A stretch of 15,550 bases of DNA, from the NCBI GenBank assembly GCA_002435585.1, contig DJDY01000041.1, forward strand, positions 524-16,073, in the 5' to 3' direction. The notes under the pieces are model-generated. The model saw only the letters and a list, made by a program, of their open reading frames with translations. It was not told where the DNA came from and did not search any database. This document shows positions 4,953-12,491 of this stretch, in pieces; position 1 is the stretch's first letter; each line of letters starts with the position of its first letter. The position numbers and the translations under genes were made by a program. Origin of the DNA: Lachnospira sp. UBA5912. GTDB taxonomy: Bacteria; Bacillota; Clostridia; Lachnospirales; Lachnospiraceae.

Positions 4953-7900
4953 ATGTCATTTACACATTTACATGTCCATACAGAATATTCCCTGTTAGAT
5001 GGTTCAAGTAAGATTAAGGAGATAACCAAGCGTGCAGCAGAGCTTGGTATGGATAGTCTTGCGATAACTGACCACGGGGTTATGTATGGTGTTATAGATT
5101 TCTATCGGGCGGCTAAGGATGCAGGCATCAAGCCTATTCTTGGATGTGAGGTGTATGTAGCGCCAGGTTCAAGATTCGATAAAGAAGCAGGAACGGGTGA
5201 GGATAAGTACAACCATCTTGTACTGCTTGCTAAGAATAATACGGGTTATCACAACCTTATGAAGATAGTTTCAAGAGGTTTTACAGAAGGCTTCTACTAC
5301 AAGCCACGAGTAGATAAAGAGATTCTAAGAGAGTTTCATGAAGGTATTATAGCTACAAGTGCCTGCCTTGCCGGGGAGGTTCAGAGATACTTAGCAAGAG
5401 GCATGTATGAAGAAGCGAAAAAAACCGCTCTTAATTATCAGGAAATATTCGGAAAGGATAATTTCTTTCTTGAGCTTCAGGATCATGGCATAGCAGAGCA
5501 GCAGTATGTTAATCCACAGCTTTTAAGGATGTCAGAGGAAACAGGTATAGAACTTATATGTACTAATGATGTGCATTATACATATGCAGATGATGCGGAT
5601 GCACATGACATTCTGTTATGTATACAGACTGGAAAAAAGGTTACCGATGAGAATAGAATGCGTTATACAGGTGGACAGTACTATCTTAAGTCGCCAGAGG
5701 AGATGAAAGAACTTTTTAAGTATGCACCACAGGCTATTGCTAATACTGAAAAAATAGCACAAAGATGTAATGTAGAGATAGAGTTTGGTGTAACAAAGCT
5801 TCCTAAGTTTGCAGTGCCGGAAGGATATACATCATGGACATATCTTAACTATCTGTGCTATGAGGGACTTAAGAAAAGATATCCTGACCAGGCATCCGGT
5901 ATATCTGTTGAAGAGTTCGTAAAAAAGGCACAGGAAGAGTCTGTAGAGGATAGAAAAGATGTTGTTATAAAGATAGCAGAGGATACCAACAATATATTCC
6001 AAAGACTGTCTTATGAGCTTTCGGTTATCTATTCTATGGGATATGTGGATTATTTTCTTATAGTATGGGATTATATTAATTTTGCGAAAAGACATGATAT
6101 ACCAGTAGGTCCGGGAAGAGGTTCGGCAGCGGGTAGTATAGTATCTTACTGTCTTGAGATAACGGATCTTGATCCTATTAAGTATGGACTTATCTTTGAG
6201 AGGTTCTTAAACCCTGAGCGTGTATCCATGCCAGATATTGATGTGGACTTCTGTTATGAGAGAAGGCAGGAGGTTATAGATTATGTTGTTGAGAAGTATG
6301 GCAAGGACTGCGTTTCGCAGATAGTAACATTCGGTACTATGGCAGCAAGAGCTGTTATAAAGGATGTTGGAAGAGTATTAGACCTTCCTTATGCCATGGT
6401 TGATAATATAGCAAAGATGGTGCCAAGAGAGATAGGTATAACTATAGATAAAGCCATAGCAGAGAATCCTGACCTTAAGAGCGAGTATGAGAATAATGAG
6501 GTTGTAAGGGATCTTATAGATAAGAGTAAGAGACTTGAAGGCCTTCCACGACATGCATCCATGCATGCAGCCGGCGTTCTTATATGTGGAAAGCCAGTTG
6601 AGGACTATGTTCCGTTATCAACAGGCTCAGATGGTGCGGTGGTTGCCCAGTTTGTCATGACAACACTTGAAGAACTGGGACTTCTTAAGATGGATTTCCT
6701 TGGACTTAGAACACTTACAGTCATAAAGGATGCTGAGAATCTTATTAAAAAGCATAACAGCACCTTTTCTATTAACAATATAGATTATTCTGATAAAGGT
6801 GTGTTTGATGCTATAAGCACTGGCAAATGTGATGGCATATTCCAGCTTGAAAGTGCTGGTATGAAATCATTCATGAAAGAATTAAAACCAAGGTCGTTAG
6901 AAGACCTTATAGCCGGAATATCACTGTACAGACCAGGTCCTATGGATTTTATTCCACAGTATATAAAAGGTAAGAATAATCAGGAAAGCGTAACTTATGA
7001 ATGCCCACAGCTTGAGGCTATACTTAAGCCAACCTACGGATGTATAGTATATCAGGAGCAGGTTATGCAGATAGTACGTGATCTCGCCGGTTATTCGTGG
7101 GGACGAAGTGACCTTGTAAGACGTGCGATGTCTAAGAAAAAGGCATACGTTATGGAGCAGGAGCGCAAGAACTTTATATATGGTAATAAGGAGGAAGGCG
7201 TTAAGGGCTGTGTTAATAATGGTATAGATGAGAAGGTTGCAGGTAAGATATATGATGAAATGATAGACTTTGCCAAGTATGCATTTAATAAGTCACATGC
7301 CGCATGTTATGCGGTTGTATCATTCCAGACAGCTTATCTTAAGACATATTATCCTGTAGAGTTTATGGCGGCACTTATGACATCTGTTATTGATAACACT
7401 TCAAAGGTGGCAGGATATATATATGCCTGCAAGCAGATGAATATATCCATCCTTCCTCCTGATGTCAACGAATCACAGATGGAGTTTTCAGTAGAAGATG
7501 GAAAGATAAGATTTGCCATGGCGGCGATTAAGTCACTAGGAAGACCAACCATACAGGCAATTCTTAAAGAACGTAATGAAAACGGCAGATTTACTTCCAT
7601 GCAGGACTTTGTTACAAAGATGTCACCAGTGCTTAATAAACGTGCAGTTGAGAATTTTGTCAAGGCAGGTGCATTTGATACATTTGGACATACAAGAAAG
7701 TCCATGATGATAGTATCAGAAAGCATGCTCGATAATGCCATAAAGCAGAATAAGGATTCCATGTCAGGACAGATGTCACTATTTGATTTTGCAGCAGAGG
7801 ATGACAAGAAGGCCTTTGAGATAAGAATCCCGGATGTGGCAGAGTACACGAAGGAAGAACTTTTGGGCTATGAAAAGGAGATTCTTGGAGTGTATGTAAG

Positions 7901-8489
7901 TGGTCATCCGCTTGATGAATACACCGGCATGGTTAACAAATATATAACAAATGTATCATCAGATTTTGAAGTGGATGATGAACTAGGAGAGACTAAGGCA
8001 AAGGACGGAGCTATTGCAACTATAGGAGGAATAATAACTGAAAAGACTATTAAGACAACTAAGAAAGGACAGCTTATGGCGTTTCTTACAGTTGAGGATG
8101 TTGTTGGAACAGTTGAGGTAGTTGTGTTTCCTAACAGTTTCACAGCTAACCGGGTTGTTATAGACCATGCTGAAAAGGTGTTTGTTACAGGAAGAGTCCA
8201 GGCAAATGCTGATGAAAATGCCAAGCTTATATGTGATAAGGTTGTTGACTTTGCAAGTATCCCAAGAAAGTTGTGGATAAGATTCACAAGTCTGGCAGAA
8301 TATGAGGAAAAGAAGGATGAATTATATGGAATATTATATGATTCAGATGGAAAAGATACAGTTGTAATATATTGTACCAAAGAAAATAAAAGACTCTCAC
8401 TTCCTGCTAACAGAACTATCGGGGTTGATTCAGAGCTTATACAGAAACTTCAGGCTATGTATGGCAAAAAGAATGTGACTACAACATAA
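4953..8489 (+). CDS. dnaE: DNA polymerase III subunit alpha
   Basis: This 1178-residue replicative polymerase extends DNA at the fork. The PHP domain (about residues 1-280) keeps all expected metal-binding residues: H7, H9, D16, H41, E66, H88, C138, D206 and H208. The palm holds GPGRGSAAGS (386-395) and the catalytic triad D430 and D432 in PDIDVDF plus D581 in KMDFLG. A beta-clamp binding motif QMSLF is at 940-944. A C-terminal OB fold spans about 1018-1100. No DEDD exonuclease domain is present, so this is DnaE rather than PolC. The start at 4953 has GGAGG at 4938-4942. An ATG 27 bases earlier emerges from the terminator T run and lacks a ribosome site. The length is normal for clostridial DnaE. 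pfkA follows after 142 bases, a pairing I associate with Firmicutes. Confidence 0.97.
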   Translation: MSFTHLHVHTEYSLLDGSSKIKEITKRAAELGMDSLAITDHGVMYGVIDFYRAAKDAGIKPILGCEVYVAPGSRFDKEAGTGEDKYNHLVLLAKNNTGYHNLMKIVSRGFTEGFYYKPRVDKEILREFHEGIIATSACLAGEVQRYLARGMYEEAKKTALNYQEIFGKDNFFLELQDHGIAEQQYVNPQLLRMSEETGIELICTNDVHYTYADDADAHDILLCIQTGKKVTDENRMRYTGGQYYLKSPEEMKELFKYAPQAIANTEKIAQRCNVEIEFGVTKLPKFAVPEGYTSWTYLNYLCYEGLKKRYPDQASGISVEEFVKKAQEESVEDRKDVVIKIAEDTNNIFQRLSYELSVIYSMGYVDYFLIVWDYINFAKRHDIPVGPGRGSAAGSIVSYCLEITDLDPIKYGLIFERFLNPERVSMPDIDVDFCYERRQEVIDYVVEKYGKDCVSQIVTFGTMAARAVIKDVGRVLDLPYAMVDNIAKMVPREIGITIDKAIAENPDLKSEYENNEVVRDLIDKSKRLEGLPRHASMHAAGVLICGKPVEDYVPLSTGSDGAVVAQFVMTTLEELGLLKMDFLGLRTLTVIKDAENLIKKHNSTFSINNIDYSDKGVFDAISTGKCDGIFQLESAGMKSFMKELKPRSLEDLIAGISLYRPGPMDFIPQYIKGKNNQESVTYECPQLEAILKPTYGCIVYQEQVMQIVRDLAGYSWGRSDLVRRAMSKKKAYVMEQERKNFIYGNKEEGVKGCVNNGIDEKVAGKIYDEMIDFAKYAFNKSHAACYAVVSFQTAYLKTYYPVEFMAALMTSVIDNTSKVAGYIYACKQMNISILPPDVNESQMEFSVEDGKIRFAMAAIKSLGRPTIQAILKERNENGRFTSMQDFVTKMSPVLNKRAVENFVKAGAFDTFGHTRKSMMIVSESMLDNAIKQNKDSMSGQMSLFDFAAEDDKKAFEIRIPDVAEYTKEELLGYEKEILGVYVSGHPLDEYTGMVNKYITNVSSDFEVDDELGETKAKDGAIATIGGIITEKTIKTTKKGQLMAFLTVEDVVGTVEVVVFPNSFTANRVVIDHAEKVFVTGRVQANADENAKLICDKVVDFASIPRKLWIRFTSLAEYEEKKDELYGILYDSDGKDTVVIYCTKENKRLSLPANRTIGVDSELIQKLQAMYGKKNVTTT

Positions 8490-8535
8490 ATTATGATAAA
8501 TTTTTTGTAAAACAATATATTATTTTTGGATTTTG

Positions 8536-8544
8536 TGGTACTAT
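8536..8544 (+). promoter_or_regulatory. Possible extended -10 promoter for pfkA
   Basis: TGGTACTAT (8536-8544) fits an extended -10 (TG-N-TACTAT), but the -35 region is poor. A TACTA/TAGTA dyad (8539-8543 and 8554-8558) overlaps it and might be an operator. The dnaE-pfkA gap has only a weak AT hairpin with a T run at about 8488-8507, so pfkA may also be reached by read-through from dnaE. Confidence 0.35.
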
Positions 8545-8631
8545 TAATGGCAGTAGTATTAAAATATTTATAAGGACAATATATCTTTTACGATGAAAGG
8601 TCATAGACTTTAGATGAAAGGGGAAATATAT

Positions 8632-9606
8632 ATGGCTAAAGAAATTAAGACAATTGGTGTGTTAACAAGCGGTGGCGATGCCCCTGGTATGAATCCTGCG
8701 ATAAGAGCTGTAGTAAGAACGGCTATCAACAAAGGACTTAAGGTAAAAGGAATACAGAAAGGTTACAATGGTCTTATCAATGATGAGATTATTGATATGG
8801 ATAAAAAGAGCGTGTCAGATATCATCCAGAGAGGTGGTACGATTCTTTATACAGCAAGATGTCTTGAATTCATGACAGAAGAAGGACAGAAGAAGGCAGC
8901 AGAGGTATGTAAGAAGCATGGTATAGATGGCATGGTAGTTATCGGTGGTGATGGTTCATTCAGGGGTGCGCAGAAGCTTGCAGATGCTGGTGTTAACACT
9001 ATCGGATTACCAGGAACTATTGACCTTGATATAGCATGCACAGATTATACTATTGGTTTTGATACAGCTGTTAATACAGCTATGCAGGCTATAGATAAGA
9101 TACGAGATACTTCAACATCACATGAAAGATGCAGCATTATTGAGGTTATGGGACGTAATGCAGGTTATATTGCACTCTGGTGTGGCATTGCGAATGGTGC
9201 AGAAGATATTCTTCTTCCAGAAAGATATGATGGTGATGAACAGGCTATTATCAACCACATCATAGATGGAAGAAAGAAGGGGAAGAAGCATCACCTTATC
9301 ATCAATGCAGAGGGTATCGGACATTCAACTGGTATGGCAAGAAGAATAGAGGCTGCGACAGGTATAGAAACAAGAGCAACTATTCTTGGATATATGCAGA
9401 GAGGTGGCTCACCTACATGTAAGGACAGGATGTATGCATCTATTATGGGGTCATATGCTGTAGACCTTTTAGTTGCAGGTAAGAGTAACAGACTTGTTGC
9501 TTACAAGAATGGTAAGTTTGTTGATTATGATATTGATGAAGCACTTGCCATGACTAAGGATATAAGCGAGTATGAGTTCAATATAAGCTCAATGCTGTCT
9601 AACTAA
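8632..9606 (+). CDS. pfkA: ATP-dependent 6-phosphofructokinase
   Basis: This 324-residue cytosolic enzyme phosphorylates fructose 6-phosphate to fructose 1,6-bisphosphate, the committed step of glycolysis. The N-terminal VLTSGGDAPGMNPAIRA is the ATP-binding glycine loop. GGDGS (105-109) has glycine at the position that marks ATP-dependent rather than pyrophosphate enzymes, and PGTID has G128 where PPi enzymes have lysine. The catalytic base is D131, followed by D133. The usual asparagine between them is leucine (TIDLD). MGRNAGYIAL and the PE-R segment near residues 200-205 complete the substrate site. The length matches bacterial PfkA. The start at 8632 has AAAGGGG (8617-8623) eight bases upstream. 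An ATG at 8614 would overlap that ribosome site. A terminator at 9715-9753 ends the dnaE-pfkA unit. Confidence 0.95.
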   Translation: MAKEIKTIGVLTSGGDAPGMNPAIRAVVRTAINKGLKVKGIQKGYNGLINDEIIDMDKKSVSDIIQRGGTILYTARCLEFMTEEGQKKAAEVCKKHGIDGMVVIGGDGSFRGAQKLADAGVNTIGLPGTIDLDIACTDYTIGFDTAVNTAMQAIDKIRDTSTSHERCSIIEVMGRNAGYIALWCGIANGAEDILLPERYDGDEQAIINHIIDGRKKGKKHHLIINAEGIGHSTGMARRIEAATGIETRATILGYMQRGGSPTCKDRMYASIMGSYAVDLLVAGKSNRLVAYKNGKFVDYDIDEALAMTKDISEYEFNISSMLSN

Positions 9607-9714
9607 TCTTATCGTGATTCTGAATTTATGTTAGATGATATCGTTACACATATATTATATATCAATGTGATGGATTAGCTGTAAGATTAGAGTTAATATA
9701 GTATATAACATAAC

Positions 9715-9753
9715 AGGCGGGTATCTGTGGATAGCAGGTGACCGCCTATTTTT
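9715..9753 (+). terminator. Intrinsic terminator after pfkA
   Basis: AGGCGG (9715-9720) pairs with CCGCCT (9742-9747), with a smaller inner TATC/GATA hairpin in the loop (9722-9734). The stem is followed by ATTTTT (9748-9753). It separates pfkA from the downstream methyltransferase gene, leaving only about 20-55 bases for a new promoter. The methyltransferase may therefore depend partly on read-through. Confidence 0.75.
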
Positions 9754-9772
9754 AAGATTAATAGGAAAGGAA

Positions 9773-9841
9773 ATGCCAGAAATATATGAAAACTGGCAGG
9801 TAAGATATAATGATTACAAGTACAAGCAGTTCTCAGGTTAA
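9773..9841 (+). CDS. Possible 22-codon upstream frame overlapping the methyltransferase start
   Basis: ATG at 9773, preceded by AGGAAAGG (9763-9770), opens a frame beginning MPEIYENWQVRYNDYKYKQF and stopping at TAA 9839-9841. It runs over the ATG at 9810 in another frame. Its ribosome site is better than that of the real gene. It could couple or dampen translation of the methyltransferase, or be fortuitous. The peptide itself is not recognised. Confidence 0.3.
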   Translation: MPEIYENWQVRYNDYKYKQFSG

Positions 9842-10631
9842 GCATATAGTGAACCTGCAGAAGAAGTCAAAGCTAAGAAGGGAAGAAAGGCAGTTTGTTG
9901 TTGAGGGCATAAAGATGGTGTCAGAAGCACCAAAAGAGAGGCTTGTAAAGGTATACATATCCGAAACATTTAAGGCTGACAATGAAGAATTCCTTGATAA
10001 AATGAATTATGAAGCTTTGGGAAAAGACGTGCTGGAGGTTGTGTCAGATAATGTGTTTATCCGTATGTCGGACACACAGACACCACAGGGAATAATGGCT
10101 GTAGTTAAGATGTCGGGTGTATGCATAGAAGATATGTTTGAAAAAGATAACTGTTCAGATAGCAAAGATGATAAAAAACAGCCATTACTGCTTATATTGG
10201 AGAATCTCCAGGATCCGGGCAATCTTGGTACAATTATAAGAATGGCAGAGGGAGCTGGTGTTACGGGCGTTATTATGAGCAGCAACACAGTAGATATATA
10301 TAATCCTAAGACCATTCGTTCAACTATGGGCTCATTATATCGTGTTCCAGTTATATATGTGGATGATATGTGTGAGGCAGTGGAAGAATGTAAGCAAAAG
10401 GGCGTGAAAGTATATGCAGCGCACCTTAAGGGTACTGATAACTACAACAAGAAAGATTATACACAGCCAACAGCATTTATGATTGGAAACGAGGGAAACG
10501 GACTTACAGATAAGCTTACGTATAAGGCAGATGAATTAGTAAGGATTCCTATGCAGGGAAAAGTAGAATCGCTTAATGCTGCCATAGCATGTACTATATT
10601 GACATATGAGGCAGTAAGACAGCGGTTGTAA
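9810..10631 (+). CDS. SpoU/TrmH-family RNA 2'-O-methyltransferase (TsnR-like)
   Basis: This 273-residue protein transfers a methyl group from S-adenosylmethionine to a ribose 2'-OH, most likely on 23S rRNA. The N-terminal substrate-binding domain (about 1-105) begins MITSTSSSQVKHI and includes FVVEGIKMV. The C-terminal SPOUT knot has all three motifs: ENLQDPGNLGTIIR (131-144), IGNEGNGL (225-232) and IPMQG..ESLN (246-256). A short acidic-lysine stretch between the domains (about 114-124) looks like a flexible insert. The start is fixed at 9810 by an in-frame TAA nine bases upstream, with only a weak AGG (9798-9800) as ribosome site. The exact target nucleotide cannot be assigned. I associate dnaE-pfkA-methyltransferase order with related clostridia. 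Confidence 0.9.
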   Translation: MITSTSSSQVKHIVNLQKKSKLRREERQFVVEGIKMVSEAPKERLVKVYISETFKADNEEFLDKMNYEALGKDVLEVVSDNVFIRMSDTQTPQGIMAVVKMSGVCIEDMFEKDNCSDSKDDKKQPLLLILENLQDPGNLGTIIRMAEGAGVTGVIMSSNTVDIYNPKTIRSTMGSLYRVPVIYVDDMCEAVEECKQKGVKVYAAHLKGTDNYNKKDYTQPTAFMIGNEGNGLTDKLTYKADELVRIPMQGKVESLNAAIACTILTYEAVRQRL

Positions 10632-10806
10632 TTCACCAATTATACGATGTCATTGGCAAAAGTTTTAAGTAAACATGAGCTTATTCATAAGTTGGTGAAA
10701 GATCTTGAATGATGATTAATCTGTAAAATTTCAACATTTTATTACAACAATATACACTTAACTTAATAAACATTTTATAATTGTAAACTGGATAATATTG
10801 CCTGTA
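10632..10806. other. Spacer after the methyltransferase, with inverted repeat
   Basis: No gene is seen. TTCACCAA (10632-10639) and TTGGTGAA (10692-10699) are perfect complements 52 bases apart, and a few further pairs form with a one-base bulge. A CTTAT/ATAAG hairpin (10680-10691) lies inside. The rest is AT-rich. The segment ends at the strong terminator at 10807. Confidence 0.4.
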
Positions 10807-10838
10807 AACCGCAGAAGTACGTGCTTCTGCGGTTTTTT
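10807..10838 (+). terminator. Strong intrinsic terminator
   Basis: AACCGCAGAAG (10807-10817) pairs perfectly with CTTCTGCGGTT (10824-10834) around a six-base loop and runs into six T (10833-10838). It closes the dnaE/pfkA/methyltransferase region 175 bases after the last stop. Nine bases later comes the -35 of the wall-hydrolase promoter. Confidence 0.93.
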
Positions 10839-10847
10839 GTAACAAAT

Positions 10848-10876
10848 TTGACAAAACAGCTTAACTTTGCTATTAT
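10848..10876 (+). promoter_or_regulatory. Sigma-A promoter of the wall-hydrolase gene
   Basis: A consensus TTGACA (10848-10853), a 17-bp spacer and TATTAT (10871-10876) make a strong vegetative promoter. Transcription should start near 10883, giving an untranslated leader of about 70 bases. The WalR-like repeats begin at or just after this start. Confidence 0.8.
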
Positions 10877-10882
10877 ACTTTC

Positions 10883-10909
10883 GTAACAAAATGTAACAAT
10901 TCTGTAACA
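10883..10909 (+). promoter_or_regulatory. WalR (YycF)-like box: three GTAACA repeats
   Basis: GTAACA occurs at 10883, 10893 and 10904, about one helical turn apart. The last two give TGTAAC-AATTC-TGTAAC (10892-10908), an exact fit to the WalR/YycF consensus TGTWAH-N5-TGTWAH. ACAAAATGT (10886-10894) and ACATTTTGT (10907-10915) also form a perfect 9-bp dyad. WalR controls cell-wall hydrolases in Firmicutes, which matches the next gene. The position downstream of the -10 would suit repression unless another start is used. Confidence 0.6.
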
Positions 10910-10955
10910 TTTTGTAGGCGCATTAAACAACTTGTGCCGGAAAGGGAAAAACTTT

Positions 10956-11963
10956 ATGAAACTTAGAAGTAGCAAAGCTGCTTGTTGTTTAGGAGCTACA
11001 CTGGTAGTGATGATGATGCCGGTGCTTCCAAAAGTAACAGACGCGAAACCTACCTATGAGCAACACGAAAGTACAATTACTGATACCGAGATCAGAGTTG
11101 CATCATACGCAGCCAATGTTGAAGAAACAGTATTAACAGTACAGGAAGAAACAAAAGGCCAGATGCATGACAAAGCGCTTGCGATTACAGATCCATACCT
11201 TGATGTATATCAGGGAAAGGGTTCAGATTCAGAGATTGTCGGACGACTTTACAGGAACACAGAGGTAGATGTGTTAGAGATAAGTGAAGGATGGACTAAG
11301 ATAAGCTCTGGTAATTGTGAAGGTTATACTAAAACGGCAGCTCTCCTGTTTGGTCAGGAAGCAGATGCGATTGAAGCTTCATTAGGTGAAGGAGACATCC
11401 TTACAGGATACACACTTGAAGAAGCAGAGGCTAAGGAAGCTGAAGAAGAAGCAGCAAGGATAGCCGAAGAAGAAAGAATCGCAGCCGAGGCTGAAGCAGC
11501 AAGAAAAGCTGAAGAGGCCAAAGTACAGTCGATTATATCAAACACTATATCTGGAACAGATATAACATATAATCCTACGATGAGCGTGAGTGATGAAGAA
11601 TTATATCTTCTTGCATGTATCATTGACTGGGAGGCTAACGGCGAGCCATACGAAGGTAAGCTTGCAGTAGCTAATGTGGTATTAAACAGAGTAAGAAGCT
11701 CTGCATACCCTAACTCAATATCTGGTGTAATATATCAGAAATCCCAGTTCTCTGGAGTGTCAGATGGAGCAGGTAGTCCATCAGCGAAGTTCCAGAGCAG
11801 AATCAACAGTGGATTACGTTCACAGGAATGTATGAACGCTGCAGTTGAGGCATTATCAGGACATAACAATATCGGCGGATACACATCATTCAGAATGATA
11901 TCTGTAGCGAATATGTCATCTATGTCCAGCTATGTTATCATAGGGAATCATGTATTTCACTAG
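10956..11963 (+). CDS. Secreted SH3-domain SleB-like cell wall hydrolase
   Basis: This 335-residue exported protein probably cleaves peptidoglycan. A signal peptide covers about residues 1-29 (basic MKLRSSK, then a hydrophobic core ending VTDA). A bacterial SH3-like wall-binding domain spans about 73-135, with LDVYQGKGSDSEIVGRL and GWTKI typical of the fold. An Ala/Glu-rich helical linker fills about 150-195. The C-terminal SleB/CwlJ hydrolase_2 domain starts near 208 and carries WEANGEPYEGK, with E226 as the probable catalytic acid. The family includes spore-cortex lytic enzymes, but the vegetative-type promoter and WalR-like box argue for growth-phase wall turnover. The start at 10956 has AAAGGG (10941-10946). 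An ATG 24 bases earlier lacks a ribosome site. The gene is monocistronic, with terminator candidates downstream. Confidence 0.88.
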   Translation: MKLRSSKAACCLGATLVVMMMPVLPKVTDAKPTYEQHESTITDTEIRVASYAANVEETVLTVQEETKGQMHDKALAITDPYLDVYQGKGSDSEIVGRLYRNTEVDVLEISEGWTKISSGNCEGYTKTAALLFGQEADAIEASLGEGDILTGYTLEEAEAKEAEEEAARIAEEERIAAEAEAARKAEEAKVQSIISNTISGTDITYNPTMSVSDEELYLLACIIDWEANGEPYEGKLAVANVVLNRVRSSAYPNSISGVIYQKSQFSGVSDGAGSPSAKFQSRINSGLRSQECMNAAVEALSGHNNIGGYTSFRMISVANMSSMSSYVIIGNHVFH

Positions 11964-12113
11964 AATTAAGAATAACATAAGATGCCATGATTATATATCA
12001 TGTTTAATTTGACTAGACTGATTAAGAATAATAATTATGGCAGAAACAGTTTAATCATTAGTGTAAGAATGATAACTTACGCTTTCACCGAATAGAATTA
12101 AACTTATAGAATG

Positions 12114-12152
12114 AACCATACATGATGGCAGATGTCAGCGTGTATGGTTTTT
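12114..12152 (+). terminator. Intrinsic terminator downstream of the wall hydrolase
   Basis: AACCATACA (12114-12122) pairs perfectly with TGTATGGTT (12141-12149), with a small TGA/TCA inner pairing, and is followed by TTTCT. It lies 150 bases after the hydrolase stop. The T tract is short, so termination may be only moderate. Confidence 0.65.
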
Positions 12153-12308
12153 CTGACTTTTTACATGTTTTATATATTTTAACTTCTTACATATTTTCAT
12201 TTTATATATTTATGAAATATATCTTGGTAATTAAGATATTTCTATGATTTGTTTTTAATATGTTTTGAAAATTTTATGTATTTTGTTATGTGTATTCTGT
12301 CTTATAAT

Positions 12309-12345
12309 CCACATTTTGTCACCACATTTCACCACATTTTGTTAC
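12309..12345. promoter_or_regulatory. CCACATTT direct repeats upstream of the argF promoter
   Basis: CCACATTTT, CCACATTTC and CCACATTTT start at 12309, 12322 and 12332, just upstream of the -35 hexamer at 12358. The position suits an activator or repressor. The last copy reads into ACATTTTGTTAC (12334-12345), the exact reverse complement of GTAACAAAATGT at 10883-10894 in the wall-hydrolase promoter. Confidence 0.4.
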
Positions 12346-12357
12346 ATATGTTAATAC

Positions 12358-12386
12358 TTGTATTTATAAAACAAATGCGATAAAAT
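12358..12386 (+). promoter_or_regulatory. Promoter of argF
   Basis: TTGTAT (12358-12363), a 17-bp spacer and TAAAAT (12381-12386) form a reasonable sigma-A promoter. The start is expected near 12393, giving about 100 bases of leader. I could not identify a convincing arginine-repressor box around it. Confidence 0.55.
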
Positions 12387-12491
12387 ATATTCCATGTTTT
12401 ACGCAGAATTTGTGTTTGGGCGTACATATCACAGATTCATTATGCATAACAGGTAAGTTACAAAGAAGTGTGCGCAGAAATGGAGAATATT

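Larger units (their letters stand above)
11964..12491. other. Intergenic region between wall hydrolase and argF
   Basis: No gene is apparent. Near the hydrolase end there are two weak hairpins followed by T-rich DNA: CATGAT/ATCATG (11986-12002) and GTGTAAG/CTTACGC (12061-12082). A better terminator lies at 12114-12152. An AT-rich stretch (12153-12300) follows. After it come three CCACATTT repeats (12309-12340), the argF promoter (12358-12386) and an untranslated leader of roughly 100 bases. Confidence 0.6.

Noticed and set aside
7349..7849. 166-codon antisense frame inside dnaE
   Set aside because: Low-complexity Ser/Ala-rich translation opposite a clearly real gene, with no start signals.
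8593..8613. Seven-codon frame before pfkA and duplicated GATGAAAGG
   Set aside because: There is no ribosome site for the short frame. The 9-bp duplication may simply reflect a repeated Shine-Dalgarno-like sequence.
12351..12400. Possible arginine-repressor box near the argF promoter
   Set aside because: No TGAAT..ATTCA type dyad with correct spacing could be found, only loose AT-rich similarity.
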